Part shown: positions 43,688 through 52,178 of the stretch, piece by piece
How the letters are laid out: every line of letters starts with the position of its first letter
Numbering within the stretch: the stretch's first letter is position 1
Assembly: GCF_030167925.1 (NCBI RefSeq)
Contig: NZ_JASKUT010000001.1
Coordinates: 2,480,001-2,544,000, forward strand
Direction: 5' to 3'
Source: Paenibacillus silviterrae
GTDB lineage: Bacteria; Bacillota; Bacilli; Paenibacillales; NBRC-103111
Length of the DNA: 64,000 nt
The notes under the pieces: generated by a model
What the model was told of the DNA's origin: nothing
The model's database searches: none
The model's input: the letters and a program-made list of their open reading frames with translations, nothing else
Made by a program: the position numbers and the translations under genes

Positions 43688-44308
43688 TTATTGCGGTTCC
43701 ATCGTTCCCGTTGCCGGAAACTCTATGATCCGATGACAGACACGCCGCAGCAAGTGCCGTTCGTGACTGATGACAAGCATCCCCATGTTGCGCGTCTGAG
43801 CCGCCTCGAGCAAGGCATGCCACAGCTGCGCTTGCGTGACGGCATCCAGCATCGTACTCATTTCATCGGCGATCAGAAATTGAGTCTGCGGGCTAAGCGC
43901 CCTTGCGATGCAAATGCGCTGCAGCTCACCTCCCGACAGCTCGTTAGGCCAACGATCCAGCCAGGCAGGCTCAATGCCGAGCCGCTGCAGAAGGTCTTGC
44001 TCCGGCGCCCAGCCTTCATTCAACGTTCTGCGCAGCTTCCATCTTGGATTGACTGCCTTTTCCGGATGCTGAAAGATCATTTGAACGGGATGGTACCCCT
44101 TCTCGGGAAGAGGGTTTCCGTCTAAGGTTACATTCCCTTGGAGCGGTTTGGCATAGCCTGCCAGCAAGCGGCCCAACGTCGATTTACCGCAGCCGCTGGG
44201 ACCGACCAAACCGACTCTTTCCCCGGATTCGATCCGAATATCCACATGATTAAAAAGCCAAGGCCGGTTCGCATAGCCATAGCCCAGCTTATTCCCCTCA
44301 AGAAGCAT
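43688..44308 (-). CDS. ABC transporter ATP-binding protein, NikE/OppF type
   Basis: A 206-residue ATPase with Walker [11 protein letters not shown]-loop in M-I-F-Q-H-P, signature L-S-G-G-E-L-Q, Walker B F-L-I-A-D-E and switch His in V-I-S-H-E. Short for the group, lacking the C-terminal oligopeptide-binding extension with its cysteines. It pairs with the ATPase encoded just upstream, overlapping it by 11 bases. Last gene of a five-gene importer operon for nickel, a metallophore or peptides. Confidence 0.9.
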   Translation of the reverse strand: MLLEGNKLGYGYANRPWLFNHVDIRIESGERVGLVGPSGCGKSTLGRLLAGYAKPLQGNVTLDGNPLPEKGYHPVQMIFQHPEKAVNPRWKLRRTLNEGWAPEQDLLQRLGIEPAWLDRWPNELSGGELQRICIARALSPQTQFLIADEMSTMLDAVTQAQLWHALLEAAQTRNMGMLVISHERHLLRRVCHRIIEFPATGTMEPQ

Positions 44309-45221
44309 AAATGCACCTCACGAGTCCGCCTCTAACCTCTCTCATTGCCGGTACAGCCCCGAGGCATTCACGGGTAGCGGCGGAACATCTCGGCGCGAAT
44401 ACACAGCCTTCCGGCAAAGCATCTGCAGACGGCTGCGATCCGGGCAGAGGGGTGAAATCATTTTGCGGCAATGAGCGCCATAATGCTTGGGTGTAAGGAT
44501 GTCGCAATCGTTCCCCCGATCCGCTGAAATCCTCCGCAGGACACTGTTCGACCACACGCCCCGCATACATAACCGCGACCCGGTCGGATACCGTCAGCGC
44601 CGATTCGATATCATGGGAAATCAGCATGACGGCGCAGCCTTGATCGGCCAGCTCCCGAAGGCAGCCAAGCGCTTCCCCGACAATTACGGGGTCCAGCCCC
44701 GGGGTAGGCTCATCAGCAATGATGAGCTTAGCGCCGCTTACGACCGCTGTGGATACAAGAACTCTTCTTGCCATACCTCCCGACAGCTGAAACGGAAAAT
44801 AGTTTTCCGTCTCCCGCTTCAGCCGGTACCGGTCGAAGACCTCTCTCTGCTTCAAGACGGGGTCACCCGCTTTCACCGATTGCCTGACCTGATTTCCTAT
44901 CCGCATCAGCGGATCCAGGTAAGAAACCGATTGTGGCACTAGGGAAATTTGGTTTCCTCTTAGCTTCGCCTGTCTTTCGGGAGTAAGCGGCTCCCGCCCG
45001 AACCGAATCGTTCCCGTAGAGCTTGCATTCCCCGGCAAAATCCCCAAGACGGCATGGGCAAGCAGACTTTTGCCTGAACCGCTGGAGCCGAACACCGTTA
45101 CAATTTCACCGGCATGGATCGACAGGCGAAGCTCATGCAGCACCTGAATCGTGCTTTGGCGCATGCCTTTCGTATATTGGGTAAAACGAACGGATAAATC
45201 CTCTATTTCCAAAAGAGCCAT
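44298..45221 (-). CDS. ABC transporter ATP-binding protein, NikD/OppD type
   Basis: A 307-residue ATPase: Walker A G-S-S-G-S-G-K-S, Q-loop V-P-Q-S-V, signature L-S-G-G-M-A-R-R, Walker B L-I-I-A-D-E, H-loop I-S-H-D. The C-terminus has the Cys-containing oligopeptide/nickel ATPase extension (G-C-V-F-A-P-R-C, R-E-C-L-G). Start at 45221 with GGAGG eight bases ahead; an in-frame ATG at 45248 would overlap the permease gene. It energises the NikB/C-like permease pair. Confidence 0.9.
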   Translation of the reverse strand: MALLEIEDLSVRFTQYTKGMRQSTIQVLHELRLSIHAGEIVTVFGSSGSGKSLLAHAVLGILPGNASSTGTIRFGREPLTPERQAKLRGNQISLVPQSVSYLDPLMRIGNQVRQSVKAGDPVLKQREVFDRYRLKRETENYFPFQLSGGMARRVLVSTAVVSGAKLIIADEPTPGLDPVIVGEALGCLRELADQGCAVMLISHDIESALTVSDRVAVMYAGRVVEQCPAEDFSGSGERLRHPYTQALWRSLPQNDFTPLPGSQPSADALPEGCVFAPRCSAATRECLGAVPAMREVRGGLVRCIYAS

Positions 45222-45240
45222 ATGATTTTCCTCCAGCCGA

Positions 45241-46104
45241 TCAGTCATGAGAATGATGCGGGTCGGTCAGTAATCGACACTGCTCTCCCAGCTGAGCTAT
45301 GCTTCGAACAACAAGAAAGAGACACAGACCGGGGAACACGGCTAACCACCATAAACCGGCGGAAAGATAACGCATGGATTCCGATAAAATCACCCCGATC
45401 GCGGGCTCGTGCGGAGAAAGTCCCAGTCCTACAAAGGTTACCGCCGCTTCGTGCAGAATCGCGTGGGGAATTACCAGCACCAGCCCGGTAAGCAGCTGCG
45501 GCAGCAGGTGGGGAAGCAGGTGGCGGCTTCCGATCCAATAGGCACTTTTCCCCATTCGTTTGGAGATTAGCACATACTCGGAGGAACGAAGCCGCAGGAC
45601 CTCCGCCCGGATCACCCGCGTCAGCGCTGGCCAGTGGGTTAGCGCTACTCCCGCAATGACGCCCTTGGCCCCGCCCCCAAGAACGAAGGCGATGAGAATG
45701 AGCGCAACCAGATGAGGTACGCTCAAGAACAAATCGATAAGCCAGGTAATGACCCGGTCTACCCCTTTTCCGAAGGCTGCTGCAGAGAGACCGAGCACCG
45801 TTGCAAGAATGACACTGATTCCGCCTGCGATGAATCCGACCTGCAGACTAAGCTGCAGCCCTTTCCACGTTCGGGTCAGCATATCTCGTCCCAGCCAATC
45901 CGTTCCGAAGAGATGCTCCGGAGAGGGCGGCACATTCCGCAGCTCCAGCTGTGATTGCAATCCCCCCTCCGGCAAGAAGACGGAACCAAGCCAAATGAAC
46001 AGTAGAAATGCCAAAGCGCTTCCTGCCGAGAGGAGGGCGCGCTGGCGTCCATGCAGCTTAGGGAGCCTGAAGGCTGACTTCCAAGGCTTAGCCAAAGTTC
46101 TCAT
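45241..46104 (-). CDS. ABC permease, NikC/DppC type
   Basis: A 287-residue permease with a polar start, one leading helix and five further helices. F-G-T-D-W-L-G-R-D-M-L-T-R is the classic DppC/NikC signature and the coupling loop is near G-K-S-A-Y-W-I-G-S-R-H-L-L-P. Its ATG overlaps the preceding permease stop by four bases (ATGA), with GGAGGGG ahead. Forms the channel with the NikB-like subunit. Confidence 0.92.
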   Translation of the reverse strand: MRTLAKPWKSAFRLPKLHGRQRALLSAGSALAFLLFIWLGSVFLPEGGLQSQLELRNVPPSPEHLFGTDWLGRDMLTRTWKGLQLSLQVGFIAGGISVILATVLGLSAAAFGKGVDRVITWLIDLFLSVPHLVALILIAFVLGGGAKGVIAGVALTHWPALTRVIRAEVLRLRSSEYVLISKRMGKSAYWIGSRHLLPHLLPQLLTGLVLVIPHAILHEAAVTFVGLGLSPHEPAIGVILSESMRYLSAGLWWLAVFPGLCLFLVVRSIAQLGEQCRLLTDPHHSHD

Positions 46105-47120
46105 ACCGCTTGCCCCTCCTTCACTCTGGGATCGATAAAGCGATAAGCCGCCTCCGCCAGCAGATTGCCGCAGAAAACAAACAGCGTGCTGAACAGAACG
46201 ATGCCGAGCAGCAGAGGTACATCCCCGCGCAGCCCTGCTTCCACGGTAGCTTGACCTAAGCCGGGATAAGCAAATACCTGCTCGGCAAGCACCGCTCCGC
46301 CGAACAGCTCGCTAAAGGCAGTAAATTGCAAAGTAACGGCGGGCAGAGCTACATTGCGCAGTCCATGCCGCCAAAACAACGGAAAACCCTGCTCTCCTCT
46401 TGCTCTGGCAAACAAGATATAATCGCTGTCCAGCACCTCAACCAACTTTTGACGCGTGTGCAGCGTAATGGAAGCCGTTCCTGCGGCGCTGAGAGTGAGT
46501 GCGGGCAAGGCCATATGCTCCAGCCGGTCCGCAAGGGTTACTTGCTCCGCAAGCACACCGGCAGGGACGCCTAAGCCTACGGGAAACCAACCGAGCCAGA
46601 CGGCAAAGATCATCAAGAACAACAGCCCCAGCCAAAAGGCGGGAGTTGCCGAAAGCGAATAGCAATACAATTGAATGAGCTTGTCGATCCACGTATTTCT
46701 CTTCATTGCTGCGATTACCCCCAGCGCAAACCCAAGAAGGCCCGAAAGCAGCCATGCGGCCCCCATCAGAAAGACGGAGCTGACGAACCGCTCCTGAATG
46801 ACCTCCGTCACGGGCAGGCGATAGATCATGGAGGTGCCGAGCTCACCGCGTATGACGGAACCGAGCCACAAGGTAAAGCGTTCCACAGGCGGCTTGTTAA
46901 GCCCCCAATACTCGGCAATGGCCTCCCGCTGCTCGGGGCTAACCCTCATCAGGTCGGCGCCAACGTAGGCCTGCACCGGATCCATAGGGGAGTACTCTGC
47001 AAGCGCAAAGGAGATACTGCTTACCGCCAGGAGTAGCAGAATCAACCTGGCCCCTTTGCGCAGCAGGAAAAAGGTCAGACTCTTCGCGAACGAAGCTGAG
47101 GTTCTCATCACTCGGTCCAT
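46101..47120 (-). CDS. ABC permease, NikB/DppB type
   Basis: A 339-residue permease with an N-terminal helix, the long outer loop typical of DppB/NikB proteins (S-P-E-Q-R-E-A-I-A-E-Y-W-G-L-N-K-P), then five helices; R-G-E-L-G-T-S is a family mark. Start at 47120 because GAGGA lies seven bases ahead, although ATG 47126 and 47108 are also in frame. It overlaps the end of the binding-protein gene. Confidence 0.92.
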   Translation of the reverse strand: MDRVMRTSASFAKSLTFFLLRKGARLILLLLAVSSISFALAEYSPMDPVQAYVGADLMRVSPEQREAIAEYWGLNKPPVERFTLWLGSVIRGELGTSMIYRLPVTEVIQERFVSSVFLMGAAWLLSGLLGFALGVIAAMKRNTWIDKLIQLYCYSLSATPAFWLGLLFLMIFAVWLGWFPVGLGVPAGVLAEQVTLADRLEHMALPALTLSAAGTASITLHTRQKLVEVLDSDYILFARARGEQGFPLFWRHGLRNVALPAVTLQFTAFSELFGGAVLAEQVFAYPGLGQATVEAGLRGDVPLLLGIVLFSTLFVFCGNLLAEAAYRFIDPRVKEGQAV

Positions 47121-48703
47121 TGCCATTCCTCAATGTTATCCGTAACCGGCCAGCCATGACCGTGAGGATGAATCTTTTGCCTGCCGATATCCAGACCCTC
47201 CTTAACAAGGTACAAATGATCCAGGTTTACAAGCCAAGCCCATGGTGCGTCGCCTTGGGCGCTTAAACCGGTTTGGCCGTCCCATTGCGCCTTTCTCCAA
47301 TATTTCGCCGCTTCCTTCTCATCAGTTGCTCTCAAAGCCTTCTCCATATAAGCCTCCACCGCCGGATTACTGTAAAAGCCAGGATTATAGTATTCCACGC
47401 CGCCGAACCTGCTGCTGTATACATTGTACATTTCCAGCGGATCATGGCTCCCCCAGCCTAACAATACGGGATGGGCATGCATCTGCTTTCGAATCTCATC
47501 CCAGCTCTTCCCTTCCGCCTTAACCGCAATTCCGAGCGGCTTCAGCATATCCGCGGCGGCAATCGCCAATGACTGTCTGTTGACATCGCTCGCAGGGTAT
47601 AAGAGCGTAAGCTCGGCTTTGCGCGAATTTTTCTCAAGAATGCCGTCCCCGTCGGTGTCTTTCCAGCCGTCATCCGTCAGAAGCTTTCTGGCGCCGGCCA
47701 TGTCGCCATCCTTGATGGCGGCATCCGGGTTCGACCAAGGGAGGCCGTCATTGATCGTATAAGCAGGTGTACCGTGACCCTCAAGCACCCCATTCACCAG
47801 CGCTTTTCGATCGAGCGCCAGGTTGATGGCTTTTCGAACGGACGCTTCGGAGGTTACATCGTTCCCGATTGGGTAGCCTTCCTTCGTCTTGCTCCCTGCT
47901 TTCACGTAGGGAAACATGATGCCCCGATTATCCACCGACTTCACGGCTTCGAGCCTCATGCCCGCAACGGTCATCTTGCTGAAGCTTGCCGGAATGGCAG
48001 CTACATCCACCTTCCCCGCCTTCGCCGCGGCCAAGGCAGCATCTTCGTTCAGGAACATAAACGTGATTTTCTTAAAGGCCGATGGTTTCCCGTAATATTC
48101 CGGGTTCGGTTCGACAATCACCTGCTGCCCCTTATCCCACTGCACGAGCCGGAACGGACCGGAGCCAATAGGATGGGATGCATAATCCTTCCCGTGGGCA
48201 TGCTTTGGAACAATCCCCGTCGACACGAGATATTGGATAAACGTAGACTGCGGCTCTTTGAGCTTGAACCGGACGACATGCTCTTCCGGTGCTTCCACAT
48301 CGCTCAAGATACTAAGGTCGATAGCAGAACCGCTCTTAGCAGCCGTTAGAAACGTATATTGGACATCGGCAGCAGATAACGGCTTTCCGTCAGAGAACTT
48401 GACATCCTTGCGAAGCGATACGGTCCAAACCCTACCGTCACCGCTTACCTCATAAGAGGTAGCAAGATCATATGTAATGTTCATCGCATGATCCCTTTTC
48501 AGTAAGGTGCTTTGGAACAGAGGCGAGCCATATCTTCCCCAGCCTGTCGTCGGGTCGAAGCCGTGCTCCGGCTCACCGCCTACGGCAAGCAGAAGCTCTT
48601 GTTTATTGCCCGCAGCCGTTTCCTTCTGCTTCCCCGAGCATCCTGCCGCAAGGATCAGCATGATTAGAATCAAGATCCCATAGCTTCTTATGATACTTCT
48701 CAA
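47108..48703 (-). CDS. Nickel/oligopeptide-type ABC substrate-binding lipoprotein
   Basis: A 531-residue family 5 binding protein, with lipobox L-A-A-G-C near residue 22. The start of the mature part (G-E-P-E-H-G-F-D-P-T-T-G-W-G-R-Y-G-S) and the C-terminal H-P-H-G-H-G-W-P-V segment resemble NikA/CntA-like proteins, and the His cluster could touch a metal, so nickel, cobalt or a metallophore complex is the favoured substrate; short peptides remain possible. The start codon is TTG at 48703 with GGGAGTGAG ahead. First gene of the operon, behind a promoter with duplicated operator-like repeats. Confidence 0.88.
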   Translation of the reverse strand: MRSIIRSYGILILIMLILAAGCSGKQKETAAGNKQELLLAVGGEPEHGFDPTTGWGRYGSPLFQSTLLKRDHAMNITYDLATSYEVSGDGRVWTVSLRKDVKFSDGKPLSAADVQYTFLTAAKSGSAIDLSILSDVEAPEEHVVRFKLKEPQSTFIQYLVSTGIVPKHAHGKDYASHPIGSGPFRLVQWDKGQQVIVEPNPEYYGKPSAFKKITFMFLNEDAALAAAKAGKVDVAAIPASFSKMTVAGMRLEAVKSVDNRGIMFPYVKAGSKTKEGYPIGNDVTSEASVRKAINLALDRKALVNGVLEGHGTPAYTINDGLPWSNPDAAIKDGDMAGARKLLTDDGWKDTDGDGILEKNSRKAELTLLYPASDVNRQSLAIAAADMLKPLGIAVKAEGKSWDEIRKQMHAHPVLLGWGSHDPLEMYNVYSSRFGGVEYYNPGFYSNPAVEAYMEKALRATDEKEAAKYWRKAQWDGQTGLSAQGDAPWAWLVNLDHLYLVKEGLDIGRQKIHPHGHGWPVTDNIEEWQWTE

Positions 48704-48768
48704 GCTCTCTCACTCCCGATTCTCATCTATGACCGTGTTCGGGCTGAATCTTTATGTAGGCCTCATCA

Positions 48769-48818
48769 ATCGTAACACGAAACGAATAAATCGTAACACA
48801 AACAATTGTGCTTGTCAT
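48769..48818 (-). promoter_or_regulatory. Promoter of the nik-like operon with direct-repeat operator candidates
   Basis: -35 ATGACA (48818-48813), 17-base spacer, -10 TACGAT (48795-48790). The sequence GTGTTACGATT occurs twice on the minus strand (48800-48790 and 48779-48769), exactly 21 bases or two helical turns apart, covering the -10 and the first transcribed bases. This is a typical repressor position. Confidence 0.55.
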
Positions 48819-48833
48819 CAGTAAGTAACCAAA

Positions 48834-48859
48834 GAAAAAACCGTCCTGCACCGGACGGT
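48834..48859 (-). terminator. Terminator upstream of the nik-like operon
   Basis: ACCGTCC/GGACGGT 7-bp stem with 6-base loop, followed by TTTTTTCTTT on the minus strand. It closes transcripts coming from the FGE-like gene side. Confidence 0.8.
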
Positions 48860-48892
48860 CCTTAGAAGATCTCTGTGTGTTAAATTGAATGG

Positions 48893-49079
48893 TACACTTC
48901 TGCAAAAAGGCAGCTTTCTCCACCATTCTCATCAAATCGAAGAGGATTTCTGCGTATATACAGCATTCCGAGACCATTTGCCACACTTTCAGCCATTGTG
49001 CGATCTTAAAGATGCTCATTCTCACAAATTCCGTTCTGAACTTCGATTGGAATCGTGGATTTCTGCACTTTAGCAGCTT
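48893..49079. repeat. Dispersed intergenic element, copy A
   Basis: About 187 bases built around three CTGC-N6-(G)CAG mini-hairpins at 48900-48913, 48950-48963 and 49063-49076, each in a TTCTGC context. The spacing of the first to the second (50) and to the third (163) matches copy B at 55988 within one base. It fills most of the gap between the nik-like operon and the FGE-like gene. Confidence 0.65.
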
Positions 49080-49139
49080 TGCTTCCCTTGTTGGACACGA
49101 TGGCGTCCTTCTTGCAGAAGAGGGTACCCCATCGTTCCC

Positions 49140-49799
49140 TTAGCAGGATCTCGCCAGACGAAACCCAAGATCATCGATCCGAAACGTCGGATGGCTTCGA
49201 CGGCGGCAGGTGGCTCCGCATCCCCTTGCCTCTTCCGCCCAGCTCCCACCGCGAAAAATTCGGTAAGACCCGTATACCTTGGGATCATATACATCCCAGC
49301 ACCACTCCCACACATTTCCCAGCATATCGTAGAGACCCCACGCATTCGGCTGCTTCTGCCCCACATGATGTACCCTGCCTTCGGCATTCTCAAGATACCA
49401 GGCTATGGTCTCGAGCTCGCCGTAACGATAACCGCCAGTTCCGGCTTTACACGCATACTGCCATTCCGCTTCTGTTGGAAGCCGGTAACCGCAGGCCTCC
49501 CTGTTCCAGTCGACACGTTCTCCGTCCTCGCTTACCGAGTAGCATTCCTGCAGGCCGGCTTGCCGGGAAAGCAAATTACAAAAGGCAACAGCATCATGCC
49601 ATGAGACGTCCACTACCGGAGATTGTGGCTCGTAGTGAGCTTCGACTGCCCTGGGTATGATCGCATCATACAATCCCCTTGTAACAGGAACCTGCCCTAA
49701 TAAAAAAGAATCCACCCGCGTCGTCCAATTTCGCTTGATTCGGTCATCCCTTAATTCAACTTCACCCGCCGGAATCGGCACCATGGGGATCTCAAGCAT
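49140..49799 (-). CDS. Formylglycine-generating-enzyme-like (SUMF1/EgtB-type fold) protein
   Basis: A 219-residue protein of the FGE-sulfatase fold: V-S-W-H-D-A-V-A-F-C, Y-R-L-P-T-E-A-E-W-Q-Y-A, N-A-W-G-L-Y-D-M-L-G-N-V-W-E-W-C and F-R-G-G-S-W are the hallmarks. Near the end C-G-A-T-C-R-R-R may supply the copper-binding cysteine pair of true FGEs, but no sulfatase gene is nearby, so it may act on another substrate. Start at 49799 with GGGAGG ahead; upstream TTG/GTG codons are less likely. Last gene of a TetR-led operon. Confidence 0.82.
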   Translation of the reverse strand: MLEIPMVPIPAGEVELRDDRIKRNWTTRVDSFLLGQVPVTRGLYDAIIPRAVEAHYEPQSPVVDVSWHDAVAFCNLLSRQAGLQECYSVSEDGERVDWNREACGYRLPTEAEWQYACKAGTGGYRYGELETIAWYLENAEGRVHHVGQKQPNAWGLYDMLGNVWEWCWDVYDPKVYGSYRIFRGGSWAEEARGCGATCRRRSHPTFRIDDLGFRLARSC

Positions 49800-49820
49800 C
49801 CACATCCTCCCGTTCACCAA

Positions 49821-50189
49821 CTAGCTCACCCTGCTTAACCGGTCAATGGCTTGTTGTACGTCTGGCAGAAAGAAAAGATCGGTTCCGTTATTGCTCTCAT
49901 AGATGAAGTGTTTGAGACTTTTACTGGAATACGTAGAAAAATCACCCACGATAGCAAGCTTCATCCGGTAATTGATAAATTTCTGTACCACTTCCCCTGC
50001 AAGGCGCGTACTCAGATCGAAAAAGCTTTCGCTCAGCAGCGATTTGTGCAGAATCATCCGATCGCTGTCGGTTTCATAACGCACGGTTGCCAAAAGATCC
50101 AAAGCTGACTGTGCATCCTCGACGGCGACCTCGCTGCCGCTCACAACGGCAATGGGCACCCCGTTAGCCACTACTTTAGCAATGTTCAT
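49821..50189 (-). CDS. DUF4180 domain protein
   Basis: A 122-residue protein that I recognise as the DUF4180 type: V-V-S-G-S-E-V-A-V-E-D-A-Q-S-A-L-D-L-L-A-T-V, I-L-H-K-S-L-L-S-E-S-F-F-D-L-S-T-R-L-A-G-E-V and the closing L-F-F-L-P-D-V. The fold resembles STAS-like small domains; function is unknown. The gene begins five bases after the TetR stop and is often paired with such a regulator. Confidence 0.85.
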   Translation of the reverse strand: MNIAKVVANGVPIAVVSGSEVAVEDAQSALDLLATVRYETDSDRMILHKSLLSESFFDLSTRLAGEVVQKFINYRMKLAIVGDFSTYSSKSLKHFIYESNNGTDLFFLPDVQQAIDRLSRVS

Positions 50190-50194
50190 TTCAA

Positions 50195-50854
50195 CTAGCC
50201 CCCTGTCATCTTCCTAATAAAATCCTCACCGACGTATCGGTTATCCTCGCCATGAACGGGCGGAATGTTCGCGACTCTAAAGAAGCTGAGTCCGATTACC
50301 ATGGCAAGCAGCCCGTATGCAGCGCTTTGGGGATCTTCCACATTCATGCGGCCCGTCCTGTTGCCATAATCGAAAATTTTGGCGATACCTTGGAGGTCCG
50401 TCATGTAGCTCGTGGACACAACCTCCTGCAGCCTGCGGTCCAATACAGCCTTGGAGAACAACTGAAGAAAGAGTCTCGCCTGATCCTCGATCGGGATAAA
50501 CATGGCTTCTATCCCGTCCAGCGGCGACACATTTAGCTTCATCTCGTTGCTTTTATCGTCATCGTATGGGGGCAGGATATGCTTCATCGTAATATCGATC
50601 ATTTGATCCGCCGGCATGGAGCTGTCGATTTCGGATTGTATCTTCAGACCGTAGTAAGCCATGAAGGACCGGAAGGCTTCCACGATCAACTGATCCTTAT
50701 TTTTAAAATAGTAAATAATTACTCCCTTAGAGCATTTCGCATACTCGGCAACCTTATCTAAGGTCATCCCGTCCATCCCGTGAACGCTAATACAGGTTAA
50801 TGCAGCATTAATGACATCCGCTCGGCGCTTCGGTTCCATCCCTACCTTGGGCAT
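50195..50854 (-). CDS. TetR/AcrR-family transcriptional regulator
   Basis: A 219-residue regulator with an N-terminal helix-turn-helix (M-T-L-D-K-V-A-E-Y-A-K-C-S-K-G-V-I-I-Y-Y-F-K-N-K) and an all-helical ligand domain. A palindromic operator candidate overlaps its own -10 region, so it is probably autorepressed together with the DUF4180 and FGE-like genes in the same operon. Inducer unknown. Confidence 0.92.
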   Translation of the reverse strand: MPKVGMEPKRRADVINAALTCISVHGMDGMTLDKVAEYAKCSKGVIIYYFKNKDQLIVEAFRSFMAYYGLKIQSEIDSSMPADQMIDITMKHILPPYDDDKSNEMKLNVSPLDGIEAMFIPIEDQARLFLQLFSKAVLDRRLQEVVSTSYMTDLQGIAKIFDYGNRTGRMNVEDPQSAAYGLLAMVIGLSFFRVANIPPVHGEDNRYVGEDFIRKMTGG

Positions 50855-50881
50855 ACGTTCACCTGATTCCTATTTATTTAT

Positions 50882-50895
50882 ACTGAACGGTCAGT
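50882..50895. promoter_or_regulatory. TetR-type operator candidate
   Basis: ACTGA-ACGG-TCAGT (50882-50895), flanked by further symmetrical TTA/TAA, adjoining a TATAAA -10 on the minus strand and lying 28 bases before the TetR start. Position and symmetry suit autorepression. Confidence 0.6.
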
Positions 50896-50932
50896 TTAAA
50901 TAATTGTAAGCAACGCTTGCCCTTTTGTCAAA

Positions 50933-51880
50933 TTAAAAAGTGGATTGAGCAAGCAATTCATAGGAACGCAGCCTCTCGGCGTAATCAGGGATCATAGTTA
51001 CAAGCATGAATTCATCAACTCCATATAAATCCGACAACTCCTGTAATCGAGCTTGAACAGATGAAGCTGTCCCCACAAGCAGTTTGCGTGCCGAATACGG
51101 CATCGATTGTCCGGCCTGCACCTCTTCACGGAACATGGAACCGCTCGAGAGCGCCAGTCTCCTTGCCTCTGCGTCGGTTGCCGTACATGCAACACCTACG
51201 GTTATCATTATTTGGGGCTTGGGACAGAGCGGCGAGGGAACAAAAGATTCGCGGTAAACACGCAGTACCTCCCCGGGATCCGTCTCGCTCATAAATTGGC
51301 CGAATACGTAACCCATCCCGAATGCCGCTGCATATTCCGCGCTTTTCTTATTGGTTCCTAGAAGCCATACCTCCGGTTGAACAGAAGGATTCGGACGGGC
51401 GCCGATCGGTTCTCCCTCATAGGTGTAGCTGCCTTGCAGCAGCCTGGCGATATCCTTTAATTTATCCGGCATTTGCCCCACATTTTCCAAAAAATTGCCG
51501 CTAAGCGCCATACTGGCATGAGCATTTCCACCGGGTGCCCGGCCTATGCCCAGATCGATCCGACCGGGGTACAGGGCAGCCAGCAAACGAAAAGATTCCG
51601 CTACTTTGAGCGGCTTATAGTGCGGCAGCAACACCGCGCCCGAACCGATACGAATCCGCTTCGTTCGGGCTCCAATGTGAGCTAAAAGCACTTCTGGCGA
51701 GGGGCAAGCCAATAGCGGCATATTATGGTGCTCGGCCACCCAATAGCGGGAATACCCTAGCAGCTCCGCCGTCTGTGCAAGCTCTGCCGCCCGTTCTAAT
51801 GCGTAAGTATCATTCCTGTTTCCGAATACCGGGACCAGATCCAGCACGCCAAGTTTTAGCAATTTTCCTTTTACACTCAT
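50933..51880 (-). CDS. Luciferase-like (LLM-class) flavin-dependent monooxygenase
   Basis: A 315-residue TIM-barrel protein of the bacterial luciferase family with the typical R-Y-W-V-A-E-H-H-N-M, G-S-G-A-V-L-L-P-H-Y, I-D-L-G-I-G-R-A-P-G and E-V-W-L-L-G-T segments, which bind reduced FMN. Substrate is unknown; relatives act on alkanals, sulfonates or thioethers. It is transcribed toward the TetR operon but has its own promoter with -10 TATACT upstream. Confidence 0.9.
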   Translation of the reverse strand: MSVKGKLLKLGVLDLVPVFGNRNDTYALERAAELAQTAELLGYSRYWVAEHHNMPLLACPSPEVLLAHIGARTKRIRIGSGAVLLPHYKPLKVAESFRLLAALYPGRIDLGIGRAPGGNAHASMALSGNFLENVGQMPDKLKDIARLLQGSYTYEGEPIGARPNPSVQPEVWLLGTNKKSAEYAAAFGMGYVFGQFMSETDPGEVLRVYRESFVPSPLCPKPQIMITVGVACTATDAEARRLALSSGSMFREEVQAGQSMPYSARKLLVGTASSVQARLQELSDLYGVDEFMLVTMIPDYAERLRSYELLAQSTF

Positions 51881-51993
51881 CTCATTTCCGATGACCGGTT
51901 CCCTCCTAATACTCGACCGATTCGTAGAAGTTTATCTGCGAATAGCATATTACCAGTATAGCTCAGATGAACACTTTCCTTGCTTTTTCAAAA

Positions 51994-52023
51994 ATAAAAA
52001 AACCGACCCTCGTTGGATCGGTT
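51994..52023 (-). terminator. Terminator of the tRNA-Ala transcript
   Basis: AACCGATCC pairs with GGGTCGGTT (one mismatch) across a 5-base loop, followed by seven Ts on the minus strand. Confidence 0.85.
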
Positions 52024-52039
52024 AACTTTTGTTTATGTA

Positions 52040-52112
52040 TGGAGCCTAGGGGGATCGAACCCCTGACCTCATCGCTGCCAGCGATGCGCTCTCCCAGCTG
52101 AGCTAAGGCCCC
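52040..52112 (-). tRNA. tRNA-Ala (anticodon GGC)
   Basis: A 73-base cloverleaf: acceptor GGGGCCT/AGGCTCC with the G3-U70 identity pair of alanine tRNAs, D arm GCTC/GAGC, anticodon stem CATCG/CGATG with loop CTGGCAG (anticodon GGC), T arm AGGGG/CCCCT with TTCGATC loop, discriminator A. The 3' CCA is not encoded. It reads GCC and GCT codons. Confidence 0.97.
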
Positions 52113-52178
52113 GTGTGGCGACAAAATGTATATTACCACGGAGCATGATTGCTTGTCAACACTTGATTTTACATGCTG

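Noticed and set aside
48723..49025. 100-codon frame on the minus strand
   Set aside because: It crosses the nik-like promoter, the terminator and part of repeat copy A, and lacks an RBS.
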